Position numbers and translations under genes: made by a program. Below are positions 1 through 7,871 of a DNA stretch of 64,000 nt, piece by piece; the stretch's first letter is position 1, and each line of letters starts with the position of its first letter. Source of the stretch: Oxalobacter formigenes (GTDB lineage: Bacteria > Pseudomonadota > Gammaproteobacteria > Burkholderiales > Burkholderiaceae_D); NCBI RefSeq assembly GCF_027158485.1, contig NZ_JAMKYJ010000004.1, one strand, 5' to 3'. Under the pieces are notes generated by a model. That model worked only from the letters and a program-made list of their open reading frames with translations. It ran no database searches and was not told the origin of the DNA.

Positions 1-2
1 GA

Positions 3-86
3 GACGTTTGCGGCATGTCTGACGCGAAAATTGCAGAACTGAGAGAAGGCGGTGCTTTCTCCCTGCCACCGAAAAAAGCGAAATAA
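3..86 (+). CDS. C-terminal end of a probable family III (CaiB/BaiF) CoA-transferase, cut by window start
   Basis: An open frame enters from the left edge and stops with TAA at 84-86, giving 28 codons including the stop. The visible tail contains the segment GMSDAKIAELREGGAFS, which resembles the extreme C-terminus of family III CoA-transferases (the family of formyl-CoA:oxalate CoA-transferase, Frc), where a helix of the form L-G-x-(S/D)-D-x-x-I-x-x-L is usual. The body of the enzyme lies outside the window, so substrate cannot be judged. A strong intrinsic terminator follows at 132-161 before the next gene, so the two may be separately transcribed although they are only about 90 bases apart. 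Confidence 0.5.
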   Translation, partial: DVCGMSDAKIAELREGGAFSLPPKKAK

Positions 87-100
87 TTGGTGGTATTGCT

Positions 101-120
101 TTAATGAAGTGATTCATTAA
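101..120. repeat. Perfect 8-bp inverted repeat between CoA-transferase end and terminator
   Basis: TTAATGAA (101-108) and TTCATTAA (113-120) form a perfect inverted repeat around a 4-base spacer. It lies just after the CoA-transferase stop and before the stronger terminator hairpin. It could be an operator-like palindrome or simply an AT-rich stem in the 3' UTR; nothing in the sequence decides between these. Confidence 0.4.
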
Positions 121-131
121 ACTTTCTGCAG

Positions 132-161
132 GATGGGTGGCTTGTCCACCCATCTTTTTTT
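132..161 (+). terminator. Intrinsic terminator
   Basis: A perfect 9-bp stem, GATGGGTGG (132-140) with CCACCCATC (146-154), closes a 5-base loop and is followed directly by seven T residues (155-161). It would end transcription of the CoA-transferase gene. The formyltransferase-like gene starts 17 bases after the T run, so its promoter is either inside this region or its expression depends on read-through. Confidence 0.9.
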
Positions 162-178
162 ATGCATAAGGGGTTTCC

Positions 179-1111
179 ATGCGTATTGTCATTGTCGGGC
201 AACGTAGATTCGGAAAAGCGGTTTTTGAGGCTTTTCAGTCTCGTGGGCATGAGATTGTCGGAGTATTTGTCGCGCCTGATAAAAAAGGGGCTGAGCCGGA
301 TACCCTGAAACTTTATGCAATGGATAAAGGTATTCCCTTATTCCAGTTTAGCGATCTGGGAAGTCCCGAGGCTCTGTCGGCGATTGCCGATTTGAAATCC
401 GACATGGCTGTCATGGCTTATGTGCTCCAGTTTGTTCCGGAAGAGTTCACGAAAATCCCGAAGTACGGCACGATTCAGTTTCATCCTTCGCTGTTACCGA
501 AATATCGCGGGCCAAGTGCCATTAACTGGGCGATTGTGTGTGGTGAAAAAGAAACGGGCATTACCGTTTTTCGTCCTACAGATGGAATGGATGAAGGGCC
601 GATTCTTCTGCAAAAAAGGGTTTCGATAGATCCGGATGAGACCTTGGGCGCTTTGTATCACCGGCGTTTATTTCCTTTGGGCATTGACGCTTTGCTGGAG
701 ACGGCAGACCGTATTGCTTCTGGCGATTATGAAGAAAAGGAACAGGATAATACTGTAGCCAGTTACGAAGGCTGGTTCAGAACCATAGATGCGAGGATTA
801 ACTGGAATAATCATGTCAATCAGGTTTATAACCTCATCAGGGGATGCAATCCGAAGCCGGGAGCATGGAGTACGGTAAACGGTCTGAAATTTATCGTCCT
901 GGATGCGAGAAAACATCTTCATGCAGCAGCTGATAGCGTTCGGGGAAGACCGGGTTCGATCGTTGAAGTGGATGAAAAGAGCGTTTTTGTCGGAGGGCAA
1001 GGTGGTGAAATCCGGATTTTCCAGATCCAGCTTGAATCAGGAGAAAAAATACCGGCACCGGATTTTGCAAGACAAAATGGCTTGCAAGCCGGTTCACCTC
1101 TGGGCAACTGA
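179..1111 (+). CDS. Formyltransferase-family protein, 10-formyl-THF hydrolase-domain type
   Basis: 310 residues with the formyl_transferase N domain (about 1-185) and C domain (about 205-300). The folate-formyl catalytic elements are visible: HPSLLP with catalytic His at about 102 and DEGPILLQ with the Asp at about 138. The Asn that accompanies this His in Met-tRNA formyltransferase is replaced (the run is T-I-Q-F-H), and segments such as PSAINW and the YEG...INW region resemble the N-terminal hydrolase domain of 10-formyl-THF dehydrogenase more than Fmt. So it probably moves or releases the formyl group of 10-formyl-THF; Met-tRNA formylation is unlikely. It sits just behind a CoA-transferase tail, which suggests, by inference, a role in C1 handling linked to formyl-CoA. 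Exact substrate unknown. Confidence 0.8.
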   Translation: MRIVIVGQRRFGKAVFEAFQSRGHEIVGVFVAPDKKGAEPDTLKLYAMDKGIPLFQFSDLGSPEALSAIADLKSDMAVMAYVLQFVPEEFTKIPKYGTIQFHPSLLPKYRGPSAINWAIVCGEKETGITVFRPTDGMDEGPILLQKRVSIDPDETLGALYHRRLFPLGIDALLETADRIASGDYEEKEQDNTVASYEGWFRTIDARINWNNHVNQVYNLIRGCNPKPGAWSTVNGLKFIVLDARKHLHAAADSVRGRPGSIVEVDEKSVFVGGQGGEIRIFQIQLESGEKIPAPDFARQNGLQAGSPLGN

Positions 1112-1191
1112 AGCGGTTTTATTGTCGATACTTATCGTAGTGACTGCGAAAATTTAACAAGTTGCCTTTTTTCATGTAATATTGCCGCACG

Positions 1192-1295
1192 TCCGAGGAG
1201 CGTTGCAACAAAATGATTCCGTCATTTCTGCCATATAGTTGAAAAATACGGAAATATTTTAGCCAGGCTCGGATTCTTCAAAACGGCGCTCACGT
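1192..1295 (+). promoter_or_regulatory. SAH riboswitch upstream of ahcY
   Basis: The conserved core of the S-adenosylhomocysteine riboswitch is recognisable. P1 is TCCGAG (1192-1197) with CTCGGA (1268-1273). The signature GAGGAGCG..TGCAAC runs from about 1196 to 1209, CCAGGCTCGG lies at 1263-1272, and ACGGCGCTCAC at 1283-1293. GAGCG (1198-1202) can pair with CGCTC (1287-1291) to form the pseudoknot known for this class. It is an ON switch in described cases: SAH binding raises expression of the SAH-recycling enzyme. Placement about 35 bases before the ahcY start fits. The interior region between about 1210 and 1262 is the variable P2/P3 area. Confidence 0.9.
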
Positions 1296-1330
1296 TACTT
1301 TTTTCTCATTATTTTAGAAAGGAGAGCGTG

Positions 1331-2743
1331 ATGAACGCTGTATCCAAAACCGAACAGGATTTTTACATTGCCGACCCCGATTTAACTGCATGGGGTAATA
1401 AGGAAATCAGGATTGCAGAAACCGAAATGCCGGGTTTGATGGCTATTCGGGAAGAATATGCTGCTTCCAAGCCCTTGTCGGGCGCACGTATCAGCGGTTC
1501 GCTGCATATGACTATTCAAACCGCTGTATTGATCCAGACGCTGGAAGCGCTTGGCGCAAAAGTGCGCTGGGCTTCCTGTAATATTTACTCTACGCAGGAT
1601 CACGCTGCCGCAGCGATCGCATCCAATGGCACGCCTGTGTTCGCATTCAAGGGTGAATCGCTGGATGACTACTGGGAATTCACTCATCGCATTTTTGAAT
1701 GGCCTGACGGTGGTTATTCGAACATGATTCTAGATGATGGTGGTGATGCAACCCTTTTGCTTCATTTGGGAAGCCGTGCTGAAAAAGATGCCACGGTTCT
1801 GGATAATCCGGGTTCGGAAGAAGAGGTTTGTCTTTTCAATGCCATCAAACGTCATTTGAAAACCGATCCGAACTGGTATTCCAAACGTATCAAGGAAATC
1901 AAGGGCGTTACTGAAGAAACCACAACGGGTGTTCATCGTCTGTACCAGATGCATGAAGAAGGAAAACTGAAGTTCCCCGCCATTAATGTGAACGACTCCG
2001 TTACCAAGTCCAAATTCGACAATCTGTATGGTTGCCGTGAATCGCTGGTAGACGGTATCAAACGGGCGACAGACGTGATGATCGCAGGCAAGGTGGCTGT
2101 GGTTTGCGGTTATGGTGACGTCGGCAAGGGTTGTGCCCAGGCTTTGAAAGCACTCTCGGCACAGGTCTGGGTAACTGAAGTGGATCCGATTTGTGCGCTT
2201 CAGGCTGCGATGGAAGGTTATCGGGTCGTTACGATGGACTATGCGGCAGAAATGGCTGATATCTTCGTTACCTGTACCGGCAATTACCATGTCATTACCC
2301 ATGACCATATGGTGAAGATGAAAGATCAGGCTATCGTTTGCAATATCGGTCACTTTGATAATGAAATCGATGTCGCCTCGATGAAAAAATACACCTGGGA
2401 CAATATCAAACCTCAGGTCGATCATATTATTCTCCCGAACGGCAACAGAATCATTCTTCTGGCAGAAGGCCGTCTGGTCAATCTGGGTTGTGGTACAGGC
2501 CATCCTTCTTATGTCATGAGTTCGTCTTTTGCCAATCAGACGATTGCACAGATCGAACTGTTTACCAATACCGAAGCATATCCAGTCGGCGTTTATACCC
2601 TGCCGAAACATCTTGATGAGAAAGTCGCCCGCTTGCAATTGAAGAAATTGAATGCGGTGTTGACCGAACTGTCGGATGAACAGGCCGCTTATATCGGTGT
2701 CAAAAAGGAAGGTCCGTACAAACCGAACCACTACCGATATTAA
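1331..2743 (+). CDS. ahcY: Adenosylhomocysteinase (SAH hydrolase)
   Basis: Reversibly cleaves S-adenosylhomocysteine to adenosine and homocysteine, NAD-dependent, cytosolic. 470 residues, the length of the bacterial form carrying the family's extra insert. The NAD-binding Rossmann motif VVCGYGDVGKGCAQ and the C-terminal signature ending KPNHYRY, which contributes to the neighbouring subunit's NAD site, are present. A GTG three bases upstream (1328) could also start, but AGGAG at 1320-1324 is properly spaced only for the ATG at 1331. It is controlled by the SAH riboswitch just upstream and followed by a small membrane protein and metF, a frequent proteobacterial cluster for methyl-cycle recycling. 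Confidence 0.97.
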   Translation: MNAVSKTEQDFYIADPDLTAWGNKEIRIAETEMPGLMAIREEYAASKPLSGARISGSLHMTIQTAVLIQTLEALGAKVRWASCNIYSTQDHAAAAIASNGTPVFAFKGESLDDYWEFTHRIFEWPDGGYSNMILDDGGDATLLLHLGSRAEKDATVLDNPGSEEEVCLFNAIKRHLKTDPNWYSKRIKEIKGVTEETTTGVHRLYQMHEEGKLKFPAINVNDSVTKSKFDNLYGCRESLVDGIKRATDVMIAGKVAVVCGYGDVGKGCAQALKALSAQVWVTEVDPICALQAAMEGYRVVTMDYAAEMADIFVTCTGNYHVITHDHMVKMKDQAIVCNIGHFDNEIDVASMKKYTWDNIKPQVDHIILPNGNRIILLAEGRLVNLGCGTGHPSYVMSSSFANQTIAQIELFTNTEAYPVGVYTLPKHLDEKVARLQLKKLNAVLTELSDEQAAYIGVKKEGPYKPNHYRY

Positions 2744-2753
2744 TCGATATCAA

Positions 2754-2784
2754 AAAGTGAACGGAATTCATTTTCCGTCACTTT
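2754..2784 (+). terminator. Weak stem-loop after ahcY
   Basis: AAAGTGA (2754-2760) pairs with TCACTTT (2778-2784) and CGGAA (2762-2766) with TTCCG (2773-2777), interrupted by one bulged A. Only three T residues end the 3' arm, so if it terminates it is leaky. It may instead be an mRNA-stabilising stem between ahcY and the downstream genes. Confidence 0.45.
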
Positions 2785-2875
2785 AGCCAGACGAATTTTG
2801 GATATGATGCTCATACGGTATCAAATACCATCTGAAGTCTGAACAAGTGTTCCACCATTTTTTTGGAGGGGAATC

Positions 2876-3217
2876 ATGCGTATTCTCATCGTCTGGCTGA
2901 TTAATACGGTTGCTTTGCTCGTCTTACCTTATCTGATGACGTCGATCAGGATTTCCGGCTTCTGGACTGCGTTGATAGCGGCGCTGGTACTTGGGCTGGT
3001 CAATGCGCTGATCCGGCCGATTCTCGTTGTGTTGACATTGCCTGTAACGCTGGTGACACTGGGTCTTTTCATTTTTGTCATCAACGGTTTGCTTTTCTGG
3101 CTGGTTTCCAGAATGGTGGACGGTTTTTATGTCAGCGGCTTCTGGGCTGCGATAGGGGGAGCACTGCTTTACAGTATCATTTCGTGGGCATTGTCCACTT
3201 TGCTATTGAAAAATTAA
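2876..3217 (+). CDS. Small integral membrane protein, phage holin family 4 / YvlD-like
   Basis: 113 residues, almost entirely hydrophobic, with about four membrane segments. It begins MRILIVWLINTVALLVLPYL, followed by a G-L-V-N-A-L-I-R-P segment characteristic of the YvlD/holin-4 superfamily. Despite the family name there is no phage context. It lies between ahcY and metF and its stop is directly abutted by the metF ATG, so translation of the two is probably coupled. A good ribosome-binding site (GGAGGGG, at about 2864-2870) precedes it. The same small gene is found between ahcY and metF in many proteobacteria, but its function in the methyl cycle is unknown. Confidence 0.85.
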   Translation: MRILIVWLINTVALLVLPYLMTSIRISGFWTALIAALVLGLVNALIRPILVVLTLPVTLVTLGLFIFVINGLLFWLVSRMVDGFYVSGFWAAIGGALLYSIISWALSTLLLKN

Positions 3218-4102
3218 ATGCCAACACAAAAAAGTTTCAGTATTGAAGTTTTTCCTCCCAAGACGCCGGAAGGGATCGAAGCACTGCGAAAGACACGTGC
3301 AGAACTGGCCGAGTTATCGCCAAAATACTTTTCGATCACTTACGGTGCGGGTGGCTCGACACAACAGGGAACGCACAATATCGCTCTGGAAATCCAGAAG
3401 GAAGGATTTGAGGCGGCTCCTCATGTAACCTGTATCGGAACGACGCGGGAGTCTGTCAGGGAACGACTGAATGAGTGTCGTGCAAACGGTATCAGACATA
3501 TTGTTGCCCTTCGTGGCGATTTGCCGAGTTCTTATGGTGTTTTGGGAGAATTCCGTTATGCCAATGAACTGGTTGAATTTATCCGAGCCGAAACGGGCGA
3601 CTGGTTTCGCATCGATGTAGCTGCTTATCCGGAAATGCATCCTCAGGCAAAGTCCTTGCAGGATGATGTAGACAATTTTGTTCGTAAGGCGCAGGCGGGA
3701 GCTGATGCTGCAATCACGCAGTATTTCTACAATGCTTCCTCTTATTTTCGTTTTATGGAAAATGTGCAGAAAGCGGGTGTCGATATTCCTGTTATTGCCG
3801 GTATTATGCCGATTACCAATTTCAAACAACTGGCGCAATTTTCCGATATGTGTGGAGCGGAAATTCCACGCTGGATTCGCCTGAGGCTGGAAAGTTATGG
3901 CGACGATCTGGCTTCGATTCGCGCATTCGGTCTGGATGTCGTCACGGAACTGTGTGAACAGTTACTGGCAGGTGGTGCGCCGGGTCTTCATTTCTATAGC
4001 CTGAACAAGGCTGCAACGACCCGGGAAATCTGGCATCGCCTGAAGCTGGATGAAAGAAAAGAAATCGGCTCCGACAAAAAAGCCGAAGCCGTTCAGGTCT
4101 GA
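3218..4102 (+). CDS. metF: 5,10-methylenetetrahydrofolate reductase
   Basis: Reduces 5,10-methylene-THF to 5-methyl-THF with FAD, supplying the methyl group for methionine synthesis. 294 residues, a TIM-barrel protein of normal bacterial length. The N-terminal SIEVFPPKT holds the conserved active-site Glu (about residue 10), and the LRGDLP motif and the AQxGADAAITQYFY segment are family hallmarks. The ATG follows the previous stop without a gap, so expression depends on the ahcY-holin transcript. It completes a homocysteine-to-methionine supply set with ahcY and is closed by a strong bidirectional terminator. Confidence 0.97.
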   Translation: MPTQKSFSIEVFPPKTPEGIEALRKTRAELAELSPKYFSITYGAGGSTQQGTHNIALEIQKEGFEAAPHVTCIGTTRESVRERLNECRANGIRHIVALRGDLPSSYGVLGEFRYANELVEFIRAETGDWFRIDVAAYPEMHPQAKSLQDDVDNFVRKAQAGADAAITQYFYNASSYFRFMENVQKAGVDIPVIAGIMPITNFKQLAQFSDMCGAEIPRWIRLRLESYGDDLASIRAFGLDVVTELCEQLLAGGAPGLHFYSLNKAATTREIWHRLKLDERKEIGSDKKAEAVQV

Positions 4103-4103
4103 A

Positions 4104-4145
4104 AATGTGGCGCCGTTCAGTTTACTGAACGGCGCCATTGTTTTA
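4104..4145. terminator. Bidirectional terminator between metF and nusB
   Basis: A 13-bp perfect stem (4108-4120 with 4125-4137) closes a TTTA loop. The plus-strand side is followed by TTGTTTT, and the minus-strand side by the complement of AAAA(T). It separates the convergent metF and nusB genes and can serve both. Confidence 0.9.
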
Positions 4146-4613
4146 TGCCTTGCGATCGGCTTCCACTTCGACGGGCCGCAATTTCGCTGCCAGCTTGTCC
4201 AGAACGCCATTCACGAATTTGTGGCCGTCAATCCCACCGAACGATTTGGTCAGTTCGACAGCTTCGTTGATGACGACCCGATACGGTATTTCAATGTGAT
4301 TGCTTAGCTCAAATGCACCCAGAAGCAGAATGGCATGTTCGACAGGGGACAATTCTTCAAGCGGACGGTCTATATGTGGTGCGAGTTCTTCGCGTAATTT
4401 GTCTGCCTGATGAATGCTGCCTGACAAAAGCGTGACGAAGTGGCCCGTATCTGCCTTGTCGAATCCGTGTGCCTGCCGGATATGCTCAATGATGACAGGT
4501 GCGTCATCACGGTTCAATAACCATTCATACAAGCCTTGCAATGCAAATTCCCTCGACCGGTGCCGGGGTGAACGGTTTTTGGATGGATTGGCATGGACTG
4601 ATGTAGTTTTCAT
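4143..4613 (-). CDS. nusB: Transcription antitermination factor NusB
   Basis: 156 residues, all-helical NusB family. It partners with NusE (S10) at boxA RNA in rRNA antitermination. Visible family features are the N-terminal RHRSREFALQGLYEWLL helix and the C-terminal VINEAVELTKSFGG and KFVNGVLDKLA segments. It follows ribH in the same direction with a 47-base gap, the ribBA-ribH-nusB order common in Proteobacteria. Confidence 0.96.
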   Translation of the reverse strand: MKTTSVHANPSKNRSPRHRSREFALQGLYEWLLNRDDAPVIIEHIRQAHGFDKADTGHFVTLLSGSIHQADKLREELAPHIDRPLEELSPVEHAILLLGAFELSNHIEIPYRVVINEAVELTKSFGGIDGHKFVNGVLDKLAAKLRPVEVEADRKA

Positions 4614-4660
4614 TTTAATAATGCAGGAAATGTCACAAACAAAAATGCTTTGTGAAAATG

Positions 4661-5149
4661 TTATTCGTCTTCTTCAGGTGGTTCCAGCTCATCGATTGCC
4701 ATGACAAGATTGGCCATCTCGACAGCGACGCGGGCGGCTTCGGTTCCTTTTTCAACCATGCGCGCTTCAGCCTGCTCATCCGTATAAGTCGTTAAAATGG
4801 CATTCGCAATTGGCATGTCGAAGTCGAGGGCGACACGTGAAATACCGGCGGCGGACTCATTGGAAACCAGTTCGAAATGATAGGTTTCTCCCTTGATGAT
4901 CCCACCGACGGCGATCAGGGCGTCGAATTGTTGCGATTCAGCCATTTTCTGGAGCGCTGTCGGGATTTCCAGTGCTCCCGGAACAGTGGCGACAAGAATG
5001 TCTTCATCGGCGACGCCAAGCCGTTTGAGTTCTTCCAGACAGGCGCCTAAAAGACCGCGGCAGATTTCTTCGTTAAAGCGGGACTGGACAATACCGATTC
5101 TCAGATCCTGGCCTTGAAGATCAATTTCAAAAGTGTTGACGGTCATCAT
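4661..5149 (-). CDS. ribH: 6,7-dimethyl-8-ribityllumazine synthase
   Basis: Condenses 5-amino-6-ribitylaminouracil with 3,4-dihydroxy-2-butanone 4-phosphate, the penultimate riboflavin step. 162 residues. It carries the substrate-binding GALEIP and the VGGIIKGETYHFELV motif with the catalytic His at about 91. The tail is strongly acidic (PPEEDE). Two adjacent Met codons could start; the second (5146) is equally possible. It lies 25 bases after ribBA and before nusB and is surely co-transcribed with them. Confidence 0.96.
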   Translation of the reverse strand: MMTVNTFEIDLQGQDLRIGIVQSRFNEEICRGLLGACLEELKRLGVADEDILVATVPGALEIPTALQKMAESQQFDALIAVGGIIKGETYHFELVSNESAAGISRVALDFDMPIANAILTTYTDEQAEARMVEKGTEAARVAVEMANLVMAIDELEPPEEDE

Positions 5150-5174
5150 CGTTCTCCTTGGTCGTGGATGAATG

Positions 5175-6293
5175 TTAAATGTCTTTACTGTCCAGATAAC
5201 CGGTTATGTCCAGATTGAAGCCGGTTGTCATAGAAGGCATTTTCTTGGGATTGGCCAACAGTTTCATTTTGCCGACACCGATATCCCGAAGAATTTGCGC
5301 GCCGATTCCGTGATTTCGAATGATTTCACTTTTTGCTGACGCCGAATCGTTTGTTTTTTGTTTGCCCAGAGCGTTGAAATTGTCGACAAATGATTCTGCC
5401 GATTCTTCGCTACAGTTCAATAATACAAGTATTCCACGTTCGGATGCATGTATTTTTTTCATGGAATCCAGAAGGTTCCATGAATGGGATGTGAAACGGG
5501 TTTCGATGAGATCAACCATAGAGAGAGGCTGGTGGACTCTGACGAGTGTTTCTTCATCCGGTGTGATGTCGCCTTTGACAAGGGCCAGATGGACGGACAG
5601 GCTGGGTTTGTCGCGATAAACGATGCCATGAAATGCCCCAGCTGCCGTATTCAGTTCGTTTTCGGCAATGCGTTCTATGATGCTTTCGTGCTGGTTACGA
5701 TAGCTGATCAGATCGGCAATCGTACCGATTTTGAGATGGTGTTTATCTGCAAATTCAAGCAATTCCGGCAGTCGTGCCATCGAACCGTCTTCATTCATGA
5801 TTTCACAAATGACGCTCGCCGGGGTCAGACCTGCCAATGCCGTCAGATCGCATCCGGCTTCGGTATGGCCTGCCCTCATCAATACACCACCTTCTTTTGC
5901 CGTGATCGGAAAGATATGTCCGGGCTGCACGATGTCTTGCGGTTTTGCATTTTTTGCCACGGCAACCTGTACGGTGCGGGCACGGTCGTAGGCCGAAATG
6001 CCGGTGGTCACTCCTTCAGCAGCCTCGATCGAAGTAGTGAATGCCGTGTTATATGAGCTGCGGTTGTCACGAGCCATCGGGGCAAGGCCCAATTGATCAC
6101 ACCGCTCCCTGTTTAGTGTCAGGCAAACCAGACCACGCGCGTATTTGGCCATGAAGTTGATGGCTTCCGGGGTGACGAAATCAGCGGCAATCATCAGGTC
6201 ACCCTCGTTTTCACGATCTTCATCGTCAACCAGAATAACCATGCGACCGGCGCGCAGCTCGTCAATAATTTCTTGTGTAGGGGAAATGGACAT
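5175..6293 (-). CDS. ribBA: 3,4-dihydroxy-2-butanone 4-phosphate synthase with degenerate GTP cyclohydrolase II domain
   Basis: 372 residues. The N-terminal RibB domain (about 1-200) is intact, with DDEDRENEGDL and RAGHTEAGCDL binding and catalytic motifs, so it should make the four-carbon riboflavin precursor. The C-terminal half (about 205-372) aligns in outline to RibA but lacks the zinc-binding Cys triad: where RibA has R-V-H-x-E-C followed by a C-x-C pair, the sequence is RVHQPLSMVDLI with no Cys. It is therefore probably inactive as GTP cyclohydrolase II, as described for RibBX-type proteins, and a separate ribA is expected elsewhere. No FMN riboswitch core is visible upstream. Confidence 0.93.
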   Translation of the reverse strand: MSISPTQEIIDELRAGRMVILVDDEDRENEGDLMIAADFVTPEAINFMAKYARGLVCLTLNRERCDQLGLAPMARDNRSSYNTAFTTSIEAAEGVTTGISAYDRARTVQVAVAKNAKPQDIVQPGHIFPITAKEGGVLMRAGHTEAGCDLTALAGLTPASVICEIMNEDGSMARLPELLEFADKHHLKIGTIADLISYRNQHESIIERIAENELNTAAGAFHGIVYRDKPSLSVHLALVKGDITPDEETLVRVHQPLSMVDLIETRFTSHSWNLLDSMKKIHASERGILVLLNCSEESAESFVDNFNALGKQKTNDSASAKSEIIRNHGIGAQILRDIGVGKMKLLANPKKMPSMTTGFNLDITGYLDSKDI

Positions 6294-6424
6294 AAGTAGT
6301 TCCTTTGGAACCCTCTATTTTAAATGAATATCTTCCAAACAGACATATTTACTTGTTTGAATGAAATGAATCAGTTTTTTGCCGGAGAAGGTTGCGGTTG
6401 TGTAAAGGACAGAACAGAACGGCG

Positions 6425-6466
6425 CAGAAAACAAACTCCATGAAATCCGGGCGAATTTCATGGAGT
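6425..6466 (-). terminator. Terminator of mnmE
   Basis: A perfect 12-bp stem (6435-6446 with 6455-6466) lies 17 bases beyond the mnmE stop. Read on the minus strand the stem is followed by TTGTTTTCTG, a T-rich tail. It separates mnmE from the ribBA operon. Confidence 0.8.
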
Positions 6467-6482
6467 GCTCAAAGCGGGAGAA

Positions 6483-7871
6483 TTATTTGCCGATACAGAA
6501 ACGGGAAAATATCAGGCCGAGCAGGTCGTCAGACGTGAATTCGCCGGTAATGCTGTTCAAGGCATCCTGAGCCAGCCTCAATTCTTCAGCCAGCAGGTCG
6601 ATAGATGGATTTGCCGCTGTTGCGTGTTCTGAGGCGATTGCCAGATGCTGTTCGGCTACTTTCATGGCGGTCAGATGACGTTCACGGGCGAGATAGGTCG
6701 ATTCACCCGTTTGTGTCCATCCTGCGATCTTCAGCAATTCATCCCTTAACAGGTCGATGCCCTGTTCTGTCTGGGTCGACAGGTAGACCTGCGTGATGCC
6801 GAACATGGAATCGACGGAAGGCCTGTGTCCGGAAATATCGATTTTGTTCCAGATCTGGATGACAGGAATGTTTTCCGGGAAGTCTGCAGCGATTTTTTCG
6901 TCTGCGCGGGTTGGCCCGAGGCTGGCGTCGAGCAAATGCAGGATAACATCTGCCTTGCCGATTTCTGTCCATGTCCGTTCAATACCGATGCGTTCGACTT
7001 CATCTTCGGCGCTGTTGGCACGAATGCCTGCCGTATCGATCAGGGTGACGGGAACGCCTTCAATCTGGATGGTTTCGGTAATTTTGTCCCGTGTCGTTCC
7101 GGCTATCGGGGTGACGATGGCGACATTGGAACCGGCCAGGGTATTCAATAAGGACGATTTGCCGACATTGGTCTGGCCAGCCAGTACGACGTGGATACCT
7201 TCTCTTAACAATGCGCCCTGAGCGGACTGGGCAATGATGGCTGAAAGCGCTTCCTGAATGTTGGCGATCTGTCCTTCGACATTTTCCTTTTTCAGAAAAT
7301 CGATGTCTTCTTCCGGGAAGTCGAGTGATGATTCAACCATCATTCTCAGTTGAATGATATTGGCAACCAGTTCGTGAATTTCTTTTGAAAAGACACCCGA
7401 CAGGGAGCGGGAAGCAGAACGGACGGCTTCTTCTGTCGTCGCATCGATCAGGTCAGCGATCGCTTCGGCCTGAGCAAGGTCGATTCTGTCATTCAAAAAG
7501 GCGCGGCGGGTGAATTCACCGGGTTCAGCCATTCTGAGATCGATTTTTTCACCAGCTAGAAGGCATCTTTTCAGTACCATCTGCAGTACCGTTGTACCGC
7601 CATGACCCTGCAATTCGAGAACATCTTCCCCGGTAAAAGAATTCGGTGCCTTGAAATAAATGGCAAGACCTTCATCAATGATGGATTTATCGGCATCCAG
7701 AAAAGGCAGAAAATGAGCGTAACGAGGGGTCAATGGCAAATCGGCCATTGTGTCCTTGAAAAGCTCGTTGATAAGTGGGTCCAGATTTTTGCCTGAAACA
7801 CGAACAATGCCGACACCTCCGCGTCCCGGTGGGGTGGCAATTGCAACGATAGGAGAAGAATCAGTTTTCAT
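6483..7871 (-). CDS. mnmE: tRNA uridine-5-carboxymethylaminomethyl modification GTPase MnmE
   Basis: 462 residues. With MnmG it installs the cmnm5 group on wobble U34 of certain tRNAs, using 5,10-methylene-THF. Visible parts are the N-terminal folate-binding domain starting PIVAIATPPGRGGVGIVRVSG, the G domain with GQTNVGKSSLL, DTAGIR and NKID motifs in the middle of the protein, and the diagnostic C-terminal FCIGK. Length is typical. In many Proteobacteria mnmE follows yidC near the origin; here it stands alone with its own terminator. Confidence 0.97.
   Translation of the reverse strand: MKTDSSPIVAIATPPGRGGVGIVRVSGKNLDPLINELFKDTMADLPLTPRYAHFLPFLDADKSIIDEGLAIYFKAPNSFTGEDVLELQGHGGTTVLQMVLKRCLLAGEKIDLRMAEPGEFTRRAFLNDRIDLAQAEAIADLIDATTEEAVRSASRSLSGVFSKEIHELVANIIQLRMMVESSLDFPEEDIDFLKKENVEGQIANIQEALSAIIAQSAQGALLREGIHVVLAGQTNVGKSSLLNTLAGSNVAIVTPIAGTTRDKITETIQIEGVPVTLIDTAGIRANSAEDEVERIGIERTWTEIGKADVILHLLDASLGPTRADEKIAADFPENIPVIQIWNKIDISGHRPSVDSMFGITQVYLSTQTEQGIDLLRDELLKIAGWTQTGESTYLARERHLTAMKVAEQHLAIASEHATAANPSIDLLAEELRLAQDALNSITGEFTSDDLLGLIFSRFCIGK

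Noticed and set aside
1730..2731. 333-residue open frame on the minus strand inside ahcY
   Set aside because: It is opposite a well-identified gene, has no recognisable domain and reflects codon use of ahcY.
2876..3217. Phage origin suggested by the holin family name
   Set aside because: No other phage genes; this small protein belongs to the ahcY-metF cluster in many genomes.
6294..6420. FMN riboswitch upstream of ribBA
   Set aside because: The conserved RFN core sequences were looked for and not seen.
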